A DNA stretch of 64,000 nt. Source: DATJPW01 sp963752855 (GTDB lineage Bacteria > Desulfobacterota > Desulfomonilia > Desulfomonilales > Desulfomonilaceae). The position numbers were made by a program, and so were the translations under genes. Below are positions 1 through 9,131 of the stretch, piece after piece (the first letter of the stretch is position 1; every line of letters starts with the position of its first letter). The DNA is taken from contig CAVVZX010000004.1 in NCBI GenBank assembly GCA_963752855.1, positions 69,291-133,290 on the forward strand, written 5' to 3'. The notes below the pieces were generated by a model. That model was not told the origin of the DNA. It made no database searches and saw only the letters and a program-made list of their open reading frames with translations.

Positions 1-22
1 CGACGGTCACCTCACTGAGAAA

Positions 23-1193
23 GTGTTGAATAAGCATTTAAAAATAGGAATTAATTTCCTGCCATTTTCCACAACACGGCGGGGAGGAGTGCTGTATCAT
101 AGTTTGAACTTGCTCAGGGAACTTGCCAGCCTCAGGTCTCGCAATGTAGTCGTTTTCCTTCGACCTGACGCCGAAAGGTGGTTGAGAAACCGTGAATGGT
201 TCGATAGCCTCACCGTCATCCAAGTTAGTGAGCCTCACCAGATCCTTGCAAGACGATCTCGCTTTGACCTACTTTTCAACCTCAGTTATCGCGGTTTCAT
301 TCACGCAGCCGATTTTCCGGTCGTAACGTTTCTTCCTGATATCCAGCACATGTACTATCCTCAGTTTTTCTCCGCTGTGGACCTTAGTTATCGAAATACC
401 CAATATTCAAAGGCCATCGACTGCTCGACCTTACTCGTTACACCCTCCAACTACTCTAAGCTTACTCTAATGCGGAACTTTGCAATTCGAGAGGAGATGG
501 TGAAGGTCGTGCATCACGGTTTGCATCCAATTTTTTTCGAAAGCGCGGATCAGAAAATTATGACGCCCGACTTGCCGGCCGGGATTGGCAGGTATTTGTT
601 TTACCCTGCTAATTCGTGGAGACACAAGAATCACCAGTGCCTGCTAGATGCCCTGCTGAAGCTGAAAGAACAATTTAGCGTCAAGATCCCGCTTGTTTTA
701 ACCGGCCAACTTTTTTGTGGAGAGCACAACCATTTTGACATCGCACGAGAAACGCATCTAAGGGGCATGGATGACCAGGTATTCCACCTTGGGTCAGTCC
801 CGATTGCTGCTGTCAAGCGACTGTATCTGAACGCGGCCAGCGCTCGTCTTCCCCAGCCTCTTTGAGGGATTCGGACTTCCCCTGGCCGAGGCTATGAGCT
901 GTGGCTGCGCCATTATAGCATCGCGCACAAGCTGCATCCCGGAGATAGCGGGAAAGGCGGCGCTGTACTTCGATCCGAGTGACCCATCAGACATTGCGGC
1001 AACTATCAGACACTTCTTGGATAATCCACGCGAGGCTGATAGCCGTGCACAGATCGGCAAGAAAATGGCAAACCACTTCACATCAAGAAGAGTGGCGGAA
1101 GAACACTTATCCATTTTTGAGCAAGCTTACCAAATGGAAGTTCTCAAGACAAAGATCGTTTCAGCCAGGACCGGACAAGCTGGCGGCATGTAG
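23..1193 (+). CDS. Family 4 glycosyltransferase (GT-B), one frameshift
   Basis: This is probably a retaining sugar transferase that acts at the cytoplasmic membrane on a polysaccharide or O-antigen. The N-terminal half (to about 842) has the GT-B start KIGINFLPFSTTRRGGV, then a mid-region YPANSWRHKNHQCLLDAL typical of the GT4 acceptor/donor hinge. The homology continues one frame over from about position 843 with LVFPSLFEGFGLPLAEAMSC, the classic EX7E nucleotide-sugar motif, and runs to 1193. The two frames therefore make one protein of about 390 residues with a single frameshift near 842. The first possible start is GTG at 23, but the frame is open to the window edge, so the real start may lie outside. 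A second GT4 gene follows after 146 bp. Confidence 0.85.
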
Positions 1194-1339
1194 TTGCCGT
1201 TCAAAAATATTTTTGAGCCGGACTTCCGTGTCGAGAAACCCAGTGAATAGGCCCCCCTGGGTCGTGAGACGATTTGGCCGCTTCCATAGCGCAGCTTTAA
1301 AGCTTTGACAATGCCAAAAAAGCCAATCAAAGGCGACTG

Positions 1340-2374
1340 ATGAGAATTGTGATCGCAACCGTCCAAGTACCATTTATCTGCGGTGGCGCCGAACTCCATG
1401 CGCAAGAATTACGGTCGGCTTTGATCGCCGACGGGCACGAGGCAGAGATTGTCACCATTCCTTTTAATACCAGGTCGCCGGATCAGATATTAGAGAGCAT
1501 GCGTTTTGCGCGGCAAATAGATCTGACGGAGATTTCAAGAGTAAAAGTTGATAGATTGATAGGGCTCAAATTTCCCGCTTACCTGATTCGGCATTCCAAC
1601 AAGGTCCTTTGGATCCTTCACCAGTACCCGAGCGGCATACGATCTCTTGGACGAGACAAGGGGCTTCCTGCCTTCGGAGACCGTCAGAGCCATAAGGCAA
1701 GCTGATATACAAGGCATTCCTGAGGCGAGGGCTATTTACGCAAATTCTTGGAATGTATCTCGTCGCCTCAAAGAATACTGTGACATAGATTCGATTCCGC
1801 TTTATCATCCTCCCCCCAATGAAGAAAGCTTCTTCCAGGGGCCTGCCCATGATTATTTGCTGTTTCCCAGCCGCATAACCCGTCTGAAACGCCAGGAACT
1901 GGCCCTGAATGCCCTCACTCTGGCACGAGACACGCTGTCCGCCTGACATTCATAGGCGAAGCAGATGAACGCAAGTACGGAGAGGAACTGAGGCTACTCT
2001 CCTCCACACTCCGAATCGCGGATCGTGTAGAGTGGATGGGGAGAGTAGCTGAAAAAGAAAAGATTCAGCTTTACGCTCACTGCCTCGGCGTCGTCTACCC
2101 GCCCCAGGACGAAGACTATGGTTACGTTACATTGGAGTCGATGCTGGCATCGAAGCCTGTTATCACATGTACCGACTCAGGGGGTCCTCTCGAATTCGTA
2201 AGACATGGCGAAACCGGAACCGTGGTGAAGGCAACACCTGAAGCATTAGCGAAAGCGATGGACGAACTATGGGAGGATCGCATCAAGGCGAAAGATCTCG
2301 GAGAGAAAGGTCACGCCTTGTACAAAGGTCTGGGGCTCAGTTGGTCTAAGGTCTTGGACAGGCTTTTGAAATAG
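1340..2374 (+). pseudogene. Second family 4 glycosyltransferase, two frameshifts
   Basis: This is a GT4-type glycosyltransferase read in three successive frames: 1340 to about 1640, about 1647 to 1930, and about 1930 to 2374. The N-terminus MRIVIATVQVPFICGGAE is the usual Rossmann start with the glycine-rich GGAE donor loop. The middle keeps YANSWNVSRRLKEY. The C-terminal piece has the signature GVVYPPQDEDYGYVTLESM followed by KPVITCTDSGG, matching the EX7E region and the end of the nucleotide-binding domain. The concatenated length of about 345 residues is normal for the family. With the gene before it, it forms the tail of a surface-glycan locus that must continue to the left. The frameshifts may be assembly errors. 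Confidence 0.8.
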
Positions 2375-2401
2375 GTCTTCCGTGAATGGGAATTCCGGAA
2401 T

Positions 2402-2494
2402 TCCGGGGACGCCATACTTAAATTTGGTCAGAGTAGGGGTCAAGTCTCTTCTTGGCTCATCTTACCTGTTTGTAATAAGTATGGTGTCCCCGGA
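2402..2494. repeat. REP/RAYT-type inverted repeat
   Basis: Left arm TCCGGGGACGCCATACTTA (2402-2420) and right arm TAAGTATGGTGTCCCCGGA (2476-2494) are reverse complements with one mismatch, separated by 55 bp. The GGGGACACCATACTTA end is widely seen in palindromes linked to REP-associated tyrosine (Y1) transposases. No transposase is present, so this is a stand-alone, non-autonomous copy. It sits between the glycosyltransferase stop and the end of the convergent MFS gene. Confidence 0.8.
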
Positions 2495-2519
2495 TTGGCA
2501 ACTGGTCTTCAAGTTTCGA

Positions 2520-3791
2520 TCAATCAACAGGGGAGCCGGGATGGCGGACTAAAAAGGAGGCCAACACGAAGCTCAAAGTCGCGGCCGAGAACGCCATTAC
2601 CGCGCTTGCCAGGAAGTAACCACGGTAGTCCCAATGGGCCACCAGCACACCGCCCAGCACGGGGCCGAGGAAAAATCCCGCTTGCACAGCGAAGAGCATC
2701 AGGTTTGCGTTCAGGGAACGGAAACGTTCGGCGGAGATCTGTAACATCAGGCCGTTGATAGCCGGATAACCTAAACCCATCCCCAGCCCGAACAGGACGC
2801 CCACGAGCGGCACAGCCCACGTCCCTGGAAGGTTATCCAACGCCAGATGGGCCAATCCCACGATAATGAAGCAGGCTCCCGCCATCCTTGCCTTGTCGAA
2901 TACGTCGAACAGCCGGCTGCCTAGGAGGCGGATCAGTATCATTGAGACCATTTGCACACTGAAAAACGCCCCCACATTGGCCAGTCCCTGCCGCTGCGCA
3001 AATCCCTTGAAGAGGAAAAAGATGCTGCTCCAGTTGGCAAAGTAGCTCACGTTTAACAGAAGCAGCAGCGCCACAGGCAGGCGCCTCACATTGGAGCTTA
3101 TGTCGGCCCACGCCGGCAGTTGTCCCTTTGCTACGGGAGCTTCCAATCGACCGCTGCGCCGTCGACGAATCCGCCAGACGATCCAAGCAGCCGGCGCCAG
3201 CCATACCGTAGCAGCCGCATATCCATATGGAGGGGAGGGGATAAAAGGGGCCAGGGTATCCATCAGGGTCGGAACTGCCGCATAGCCCAGCAGGATGGCC
3301 ACTGAATAGAGTCCGAACGCCTGACCGCTCTTCTCGGGAGGGATGACCGACACGAAGAGGGCCATGGCGCCGCCACTCATGCAGAACTGACCGGCGCCGT
3401 TTAACATACGCAATGCCAGCAGCCCCCAGAAAGAGTGAACGAAGAAATAGGCGAAGCCGCTGGCTGCCATCATCACGATACCCAGTAGCATGACGCGTGG
3501 CGCATTGCCGATGTTGAGGAAAGGACTCGCCACCAGATAGAGCGCCATAGCGGTCAACGAATAGGCGCCAATCACCAGTCCGCGCAGCTCTGGGGGGATC
3601 CCCAGGGTCTGCAGATAGTCGAAGAGGTTGTAGAAGACGCTAACGTTGCAGACACCCAGGAAGGCAATCATGCACAGGCCGAAAAACTCGAATGTCCATA
3701 GTGTGCGGGGCTCGGTCATGACCTGCATATTGTCGCAAATTGGCGCGCTAAGCGCAAGATCCTCCGTTTTTTTCCCAATACATTCGCTCAC
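2520..3791 (-). CDS. Major facilitator superfamily transporter
   Basis: An intact inner-membrane MFS permease of 423 residues with about twelve hydrophobic segments and a charged central loop (RIRRRRSGRLEAPVAKG) between the two six-helix halves. The N-terminal half has the motif RMLNGAGQFCMSGGAMALF in the position of helix 4. The second half has GLGMGLGYPAINGLMLQ. The start is GTG at 3791 with an AGAGG ribosome site; ATG codons 21 and 24 codons inside are alternatives. It is divergent from the bicupin gene across about 150 bp. Substrate is not predictable from sequence; the neighbour makes an organic acid such as oxalate or formate possible, but that is a guess. Confidence 0.88.
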   Translation of the reverse strand: MSECIGKKTEDLALSAPICDNMQVMTEPRTLWTFEFFGLCMIAFLGVCNVSVFYNLFDYLQTLGIPPELRGLVIGAYSLTAMALYLVASPFLNIGNAPRVMLLGIVMMAASGFAYFFVHSFWGLLALRMLNGAGQFCMSGGAMALFVSVIPPEKSGQAFGLYSVAILLGYAAVPTLMDTLAPFIPSPPYGYAAATVWLAPAAWIVWRIRRRRSGRLEAPVAKGQLPAWADISSNVRRLPVALLLLLNVSYFANWSSIFFLFKGFAQRQGLANVGAFFSVQMVSMILIRLLGSRLFDVFDKARMAGACFIIVGLAHLALDNLPGTWAVPLVGVLFGLGMGLGYPAINGLMLQISAERFRSLNANLMLFAVQAGFFLGPVLGGVLVAHWDYRGYFLASAVMAFSAATLSFVLASFLVRHPGSPVD

Positions 3792-3940
3792 ATTAACCTC
3801 TACATTCTCCTTGAATCCACATGCGCAATCACCCTAGCGCATCCAATTCTTCAGAATTTTTCTTTATTACTGAATCCAAAGAGAAGCTGAGCTTCCAAAT
3901 CAATGGAAAGCACGGCTCAAGCTGGAGAAGGGACGCAATC

Positions 3941-5215
3941 ATGAGTGAACATATAGAAAACCAGGAAGAAGAAATAGAAGACCAGGATGATCCGCAGGAT
4001 GGGGACGTATCGCAACATTCGGGAAGCGCAATGGACAGGCGAAGTTTTCTCGCGCGGTCAACATTGGTTGCAGGAGGGGCATTGGCGCTTCCTTTGATTT
4101 TGACATCCAATGGAAAAACGGCCGCGGCTGAGAGCGCCTCAAAAGGCGAAAAGGACGAAACCACATTGCCCGACTTTCGTTTCCCTCTGATAAAACAGCC
4201 TGCGCGGGAAATGCCGGGGGGCTCTGCGCGAGAGGCTTCGGCAAGGGAATTTCCGGTATCAAAATCCATCGCAGGTGTGCTCATGACACTAAAGCCCGGC
4301 GGCCTCAGAGAACTTCATTGGCACGCCAATGCGGCTGAATGGGCCTATGTGATCGATGGCGCCGTGCGGGTGACTGTCGTGGATCCGGAAGGCCGAATAG
4401 AGGTGGCGGATTTTGCCCCTGGAGATGTATGGTATTTTCCGAGGGGACATGCCCACTCAATTCAAGGGCTTGGCCCTGGAAACCGTGAGTCCAAGTTCCT
4501 GCTCGTATTCGACAACGGCTATTTCTCGGAGTTTGCGACGTTCAGTTTTACGGACTGGCTGGCTCACACCCCGAAGGAAATTGTGGCCAAAAATCTGAAT
4601 CTTCGTCCTTCGGACCTAAAGGACTTGCCTGACAAGGAGGTTTACATAGCGCTGGGTCCTGTGCCGCCGCCTTTGCCGGTGACTCCCATCTCAGGACAGG
4701 GCACAACGCTTGTTTCGCCGCTGTCGCACAAATATTCGCTCGCTTCGCAGAAGCCGTTCAAGCGAGACTCCAGCGGAGAGGTCCGGCTGGTTTCGGCCAA
4801 AGAGTTTCCCATTTCAACGACCATGACGGGAGGGCTAATCAATCTTGCGCCTGGTGGGCTGCGAGAACTTCACTGGCACCCAAACGCGGATGAATGGCAA
4901 TACATTCTTTCAGGCAAGATCCGCCTTACCGTGTTCGCGTCTCACGGGCTGGCGAAGGTCGTGGAACTCGACGCTGGTGATGTCGGCTTTGCTCCGATGG
5001 GGTACGGCCATGCTCTGGAAAACATTGGCAGCGGACCCGCAGAGATGCTCATTGTTTTCAACAGTGGCGAGTACCAGGAAATTAGCCTCAGCACAGTTCT
5101 TTCCGTCCATCCTGCTTATCTTCTGGAGACCAACTTCCATTTGCCGAAGGGAGTTGTCGATAGGCTGCCCAAAAAACAGGAATTCATGATGGGCGGTCAG
5201 GAACGGAGGAAATAA
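3941..5215 (+). CDS. oxdC: Tat-exported bicupin, oxalate decarboxylase family
   Basis: A two-cupin enzyme of 424 residues, probably an exported oxalate decarboxylase (oxalate to formate and CO2) or close relative. Each cupin keeps its metal set: the first has HWHANAAEW and later PRGHAHS, the second HWHPNADEW and later MGYGHAL, giving the His-x-His, Glu, His ligands of Mn bicupins. A twin-arginine signal DRRSFLARS is followed by a hydrophobic stretch, so a folded metalloprotein goes to the periplasm. It is preceded by an unusually acidic leader (EEEIEDQDDPQDGD). ATG 4031, just before the twin arginines, is an alternative start that would drop this leader. It is divergent from the MFS gene. Confidence 0.85.
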   Translation: MSEHIENQEEEIEDQDDPQDGDVSQHSGSAMDRRSFLARSTLVAGGALALPLILTSNGKTAAAESASKGEKDETTLPDFRFPLIKQPAREMPGGSAREASAREFPVSKSIAGVLMTLKPGGLRELHWHANAAEWAYVIDGAVRVTVVDPEGRIEVADFAPGDVWYFPRGHAHSIQGLGPGNRESKFLLVFDNGYFSEFATFSFTDWLAHTPKEIVAKNLNLRPSDLKDLPDKEVYIALGPVPPPLPVTPISGQGTTLVSPLSHKYSLASQKPFKRDSSGEVRLVSAKEFPISTTMTGGLINLAPGGLRELHWHPNADEWQYILSGKIRLTVFASHGLAKVVELDAGDVGFAPMGYGHALENIGSGPAEMLIVFNSGEYQEISLSTVLSVHPAYLLETNFHLPKGVVDRLPKKQEFMMGGQERRK

Positions 5216-5491
5216 CGCGAATTGGAAAAAAATGGCAAATAGAGCCCTGTCTTGTCAGGAGACGACCTCCTGGTTTGGCCCAAGTCTTAACCTACACTAA
5301 CTTAGATCCTGGATCGGTTTTGGGGGGCAGGGCGCCTCGGCTTTTTGCTTCGATTACTCCGTTTCCCTGATGCACACGCCTTTGCGCCCGATGGGGCCTG
5401 CCCGAGAGAAAGTCCGTCGTATTGACTTTTTGCAAATCGATGCGTCTAATAATCTCTACAGCCTTTACTCGGGAATTGAAGGAGCGAATCA

Positions 5492-6451
5492 ATGGCGGCG
5501 AAAACAAATCGCAGGGAATTCATGAAGACGGGATTGATCACAACGGCAGCAGTGTTCGCCTCGGGACCCGCCGCTCTATTCGGGGCCGGCACATCTCTAC
5601 GCCCAGGCAACAACTCAAAATGCGCCGGACGTTGTGATTTCTCATGGCCGTAACCCCGCGACCATGACCCGTGCCGCGGTGGATGCCCTTGGGGGAATGA
5701 AGCGGTTCGTGAAACCTGGCGCCAAAGTGGTGATTAAACCGAACATGAGCTTTGCAACCGGACCGCAGGTCGGTTCCACTACTCACCCGGCGGTGGTGAG
5801 CGAGGTTGCGAAGATGTGCGTGGAGGCCGGCGCTTCCAGGATTTCAATCCTGGATAATGTGTTGCAGCACCCGCAGGATTGCCTGTCTTACTCAAAAATC
5901 CCCGAACAGTGTCAGAGCATTCCTAACACTAGCGTCCAGCGTGATCAAGGAGCAACGGCTGTTCAGAGAGGTCAAGGTTGATAGAGGCGTCCTCATCAAG
6001 TCCATGGGAGTGGCTTCGGAAGTCTTGGATGCGGACGTGCTGATTGCCGTTCCTGTGGGGAAGACCCATTTGGGCGCAGGCGTGAGCCTTTCCATGAAAG
6101 GAATGATGGGGCTGGTCTTTGACAATGACAGAAGGACATTCCATACCAAGGGCCTACACGAGTCCATCGTGGATATGGTCACTGTTTCTGAAGCCTCATC
6201 TGGTGGTCATAGACGGCACTCGGATTTTGGCTTCGGGCGGCCCAACCGGTCCGGGCGAAACTCTCCCGCTCAACGTCATCATAGCGTCAACAGACATGGT
6301 ATCGGCGGATGCGCAGATGGTAACTTTGGGAACTTGGTACGGAAAAAAACTTCAGCCCCGTCAGGTGAAGTACATCAACCTTGCCGCAGAGCGCGGATTG
6401 GGCCGCATGGATCTGGATAAGTTGAACGTAAGGAATATCACCGTTTCATGA
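5492..6451 (+). pseudogene. Tat-exported DUF362 protein, three frameshifts
   Basis: The gene begins at ATG 5492 (GAAGGAG upstream) with a Tat signal, TNRREFMKTGLITTAAVF, followed by a frame change near 5600. DUF362 homology then runs through VVISHGRNPATMTRAAVDAL, VVIKPNMSFATGPQ and MCVEAGASRISILD. It shifts again near 5915 (VLIAVPVGKTHLGAGVSLSMKG) and near 6185 (VVIDGTRILASGGPTGPGE), ending at 6451. DUF362 proteins are often linked to Fe-S or redox systems, but their reaction is unsettled. Joined, it would be about 315 residues. With three breaks in under 1 kb it is either a pseudogene or a poorly resolved stretch. The upstream 5216-5491 gap shows nothing else. Confidence 0.75.
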
Positions 6452-6540
6452 GTTTTCAGAAATGGTGGGAGTGGTGACGAGTATGCGGAAGTCTTTCAGA
6501 CACGACCCGATGTCGAATGAAGCTGAAAAGAGGATTTGCC

Positions 6541-7128
6541 ATGCGAACGCAAGAGCTTGCTTCTGAGCGATCTACAAAAACAACGCTCCTTGTAATAGTG
6601 ACTCTGTTTTTGACCGCCTTTGCGGGTCTTGCCGCCGCGCAGGACAAGGATGAGATATTCATATACGCCGCGGTAGAGGGTGACCTGAAAAAGGTGGAAG
6701 CCTTCCTGAATGAAGGCGCCAATGTAAATGCAAAGGGAAAGGAGAGCAACCGGACTGCCTTGATGTGGGCTTCCTTGAGAGGTCATCTCGACGTTGTGAG
6801 GTTGCTCCTGGAAAAAGGCGCCGATGTCAATGCACGGGACGACAACGGCGAGACAGCCTTGCTCTCGGCTTCCGGGAAGGGAGGCATCGACGTTGTGAGG
6901 TTGCTCTTGGAAAAGGGCGCTGATGTCAATGCACGGGACAAGAACGGCCGCAGCGCCTTGATGACCCCTTCGTGGCTTGGCCAGGCGGACGTCGTGAAAC
7001 TACTTCTGGAGAAAGGAATCGATGTCAACGCCGCGGACAAAAACGGCCGGACTGCTTTGATGTGGGCTTCAGAGCAGGGCCACACGGAAGTTGCGGAGCT
7101 GCTGAGAAACTACGGCGCCACGAAATAA
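6541..7128 (+). CDS. Exported ankyrin-repeat protein
   Basis: A 195-residue periplasmic ankyrin protein. A cleavable signal peptide (TTLLVIVTLFLTAFAGLAAA, cleavage near AAAQ) is followed by five ankyrin repeats of 33 residues starting at about residue 40; each has the consensus TALMWAS..GH..VV.LLLEKGADVNA.D. Repeats two and three are nearly identical in DNA, so they arose by recent internal duplication. Start ATG 6541 is chosen because of AAGAGG just upstream. Ankyrin proteins bind other proteins, and exported ones in bacteria are often next to catalases or other enzymes they protect. No partner is evident here. Confidence 0.88.
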   Translation: MRTQELASERSTKTTLLVIVTLFLTAFAGLAAAQDKDEIFIYAAVEGDLKKVEAFLNEGANVNAKGKESNRTALMWASLRGHLDVVRLLLEKGADVNARDDNGETALLSASGKGGIDVVRLLLEKGADVNARDKNGRSALMTPSWLGQADVVKLLLEKGIDVNAADKNGRTALMWASEQGHTEVAELLRNYGATK

Positions 7129-7493
7129 AACGCATCGAGCGACGCACATGATTCAAATCATGGTCGGATTCATAAGACGTCGGTCCTCAGTCACACCCCA
7201 GCCAAACTTCATCGAGGCCATCTCTGCCGCTCGCTCATCGTAACATAGGGACTTCTAACATTCTTTTTCTTTTATCTCCGTGGCCAACGATACCGTCCGG
7301 AATGAGGGGATAAACAGTATTGCAGGGCCAGGCGGGCCGGAGAATTCTCGGGCGGCCCTTTTCGACCGGTTTTACGCAATTCACATAGTCACAGGGAGCG
7401 AACCAGCGGTTTTCTCACCAGCAGGCCCAATGGTCACGAAGGAAGGACTTGACATCTGTAGTTGACCGGTCTACTATTCACAAAAATAACCCA
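7129..7493. other. Gap upstream of tetR
   Basis: About 365 bp without a convincing gene. It holds the TetR operator at its 3' end. A perfect 16-bp palindrome, CATGATTCAAATCATG, lies at about 7147-7162, shortly after the ankyrin gene, and could be part of its terminator, although no T-run follows. Confidence 0.5.
7461..7474 (+). promoter_or_regulatory. TetR-type operator, upstream copy
   Basis: GTTGACCGGTCTAC lies 20 bp before the tetR start codon. Its core GACCGGTC is a perfect palindrome. The same motif appears in inverted orientation (TAGACCGGTCAAC) in front of the next gene, at 8097. A shared operator in front of a TetR regulator and its neighbour is the usual sign of autoregulation plus control of the downstream gene. 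Confidence 0.75.
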
Positions 7494-8079
7494 ATGGAAA
7501 AAGAAACTACCAAAAGAAAAATCCTTGATCACGGCGCACAAATCGTGCACCGCAAAGGGTTCCACAATACGGGCATTCAGGAGATCTTGGAGAGCGCAGG
7601 AGTGCCGAAGGGATCTTTCTATTTCTATTTCAAGAGTAAAGAAGAGTTCGGGCTGGCGCTGGTAGACTACTATTTCGACCGCTTTGCCCTCAACATTGAA
7701 GCGTGCTTGAAAGGCGCCGGCCTTTCACCCCTGGGACGGCTCCAAAGATTCTTCGAAGGCTTTCGAGGCGTCTGCGAGGACCAGGGCTGCAAAGGGGGGT
7801 GTCCCATAGGCAATCTGACGCAAGAAATGGGCGGTCTCAGTGACGCGTTTCAATGCAAACTTAGAGAGATATTCAGCAGGATGAAGGCCGGAATCGCCAA
7901 ATGCCTGGAAGCGGCGCGAGGAGAAGGGGAGATCGAGCCCAGCCCTGGAGGTTGATGAGACCGCGGATTTTATTCTCAATAGCTGGGAGGGCGCTCTTCT
8001 GCGCATGAAGGCGGAAGGAAACATCCAGCCTTTGATTCTCTTCGAGAAGATGATCTTCGATCGAATACTGAAACGATAA
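7494..8079 (+). CDS. TetR/AcrR family regulator, late frameshift
   Basis: An N-terminal helix-turn-helix of the TetR type spans about residues 8-52: ILDHGAQIVHRKGFHNTGIQ then SAGVPKGSFYFYFKSKEEFG. This is followed by the AcuR/YxaF-like ligand domain with CKGGCPIGNLTQEM. The first frame stops at 7955, but homology continues in another frame from about 7940 (ALEVDETADFILNSWEGALL, ending FEKMIFDRILKR) to 8079. That gives a normal length near 195 residues with one frameshift at a C-rich run. The Cys-x3-Cys in the ligand domain is common in this subfamily, which often senses electrophiles or quinones. The shared GACCGGTC operators imply that it represses itself and the AhpD-like gene. Confidence 0.85.
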
Positions 8080-8096
8080 TTCATTTGTCGGTCAAA

Positions 8097-8109
8097 TAGA
8101 CCGGTCAAC
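8097..8109 (-). promoter_or_regulatory. TetR-type operator, second copy
   Basis: TAGACCGGTCAAC is the reverse complement of the first 13 bases of the operator at 7461. It lies 18 bp after the end of tetR and about 70 bp before the AhpD-like start codon. This points to a separate promoter for the downstream genes under the same repressor. Confidence 0.75.
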
Positions 8110-8179
8110 ACCCAAGGCGCTCTTAGACCTTGGCGTCAGAGACGTCGGTCTCTCTACATTAAAACTAGGAGAAGATACT

Positions 8180-8707
8180 ATGGCGCTTATTAAGACGATC
8201 CCTCCCGAGAAGGCTGAAGGAAAGCTCGCGGAACTGTATGCCGAGACCGAACAAATGTTCGGCATCGTTCCCAACAATGTACAACTGCTGGGGGTGAGTC
8301 CGGCGATTCTTGAGAATCAGTTGGAGTTTGCCGGATATTTCATGGCGCACCCTACTTTGAGCGTTCCGTTTCTGGCTATGATACGCATGCTCGTTTCAAG
8401 AGCGTGCAAGTCCCCCTACTGCCAGAACCTGAATGCGGGGCTGCTCATGAAGGCAGGATTCGCAAAGGAAAAGATTGAGGCGATGCAGGCCGATCCTTCG
8501 CAGGCGCCACTGAATGAAAAGGAAAAGGCGCTTCTGCTGTTTGTCTTAAAGGCATCGGACAACCCCCACGCGGTCTCGGCTGCGGATGTGGACAACCTTC
8601 GATCTCTCGGATGGCGCGACATCGATATTTTTGACGCAGTCGCCCATGCAGGTCGAATGGTGGGGACCAACATCATTTTCGACACATTCAAAATCGACAG
8701 GGATTGA
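8180..8707 (+). CDS. Carboxymuconolactone decarboxylase / AhpD-like protein
   Basis: A 175-residue all-helical protein of the CMD/AhpD superfamily. It has the family's central segment VPFLAMIRMLVSRACKSPYC, with a Cys followed by Asn-Leu-Asn instead of the classical E..C..C..H AhpD motif, so the redox-active Cys pair is incomplete. The C-terminal part has GWRDIDIFDAVAHAGRMVGT. Such proteins act as peroxidase partners or as decarboxylase-like enzymes for cyclic substrates. The start at 8180 has an AGGAGA ribosome site. It sits behind the second TetR operator, so it is probably induced when that repressor releases. Confidence 0.85.
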   Translation: MALIKTIPPEKAEGKLAELYAETEQMFGIVPNNVQLLGVSPAILENQLEFAGYFMAHPTLSVPFLAMIRMLVSRACKSPYCQNLNAGLLMKAGFAKEKIEAMQADPSQAPLNEKEKALLLFVLKASDNPHAVSAADVDNLRSLGWRDIDIFDAVAHAGRMVGTNIIFDTFKIDRD

Positions 8708-9131
8708 CGGACACCCAAGTTGAACGATTTTCGGGAAAAGACATCTGGATGACCCATTCCAAGCAACGGAGTTATTACCAGTTCGTGTCCTCCCAGGAAC
8801 ACTGTAAGAGATTGGCGTCACATAGCGACAATCTGGCTTCACCCTATGGTGTCACGAGAAAAATTGAGATCATTAACGTTATGGCGGAGGACGAACCCGA
8901 GCGATTCAATCATGATGAGCCAGCTTTCATGGTCGGGTCACCTTGGCCGCATGCCAGATCCCGAACGAACCAAAAACCGGGAATCCTCACGGATAAGGCT
9001 AGGGATCTGTGTTTTCAGCGATGCTGTCTCCGCGAATTTGTACCGACAAGCGCGCATCGCGGGTTCTGGAAGGCAAGCCCAGCCATTATTTTAGACACTC
9101 ACTCAGATCTGCCGGCAATCAGGAGGAACGA
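8708..9131. other. Gap between AhpD-like and Fe-S/SCP2 genes
   Basis: About 420 bp. A TTG-started open frame covers most of it, but its protein has no recognisable domain and no ribosome site. I treat it as non-coding. The strong AGGAGG at about 9121 belongs to the next gene. Confidence 0.5.

Noticed and set aside
8180..8707. The CMD protein as a true AhpD peroxidase partner
   Set aside because: The second Cys and His of the E..C..C..H motif are missing, so thiol peroxidase coupling is not supported.
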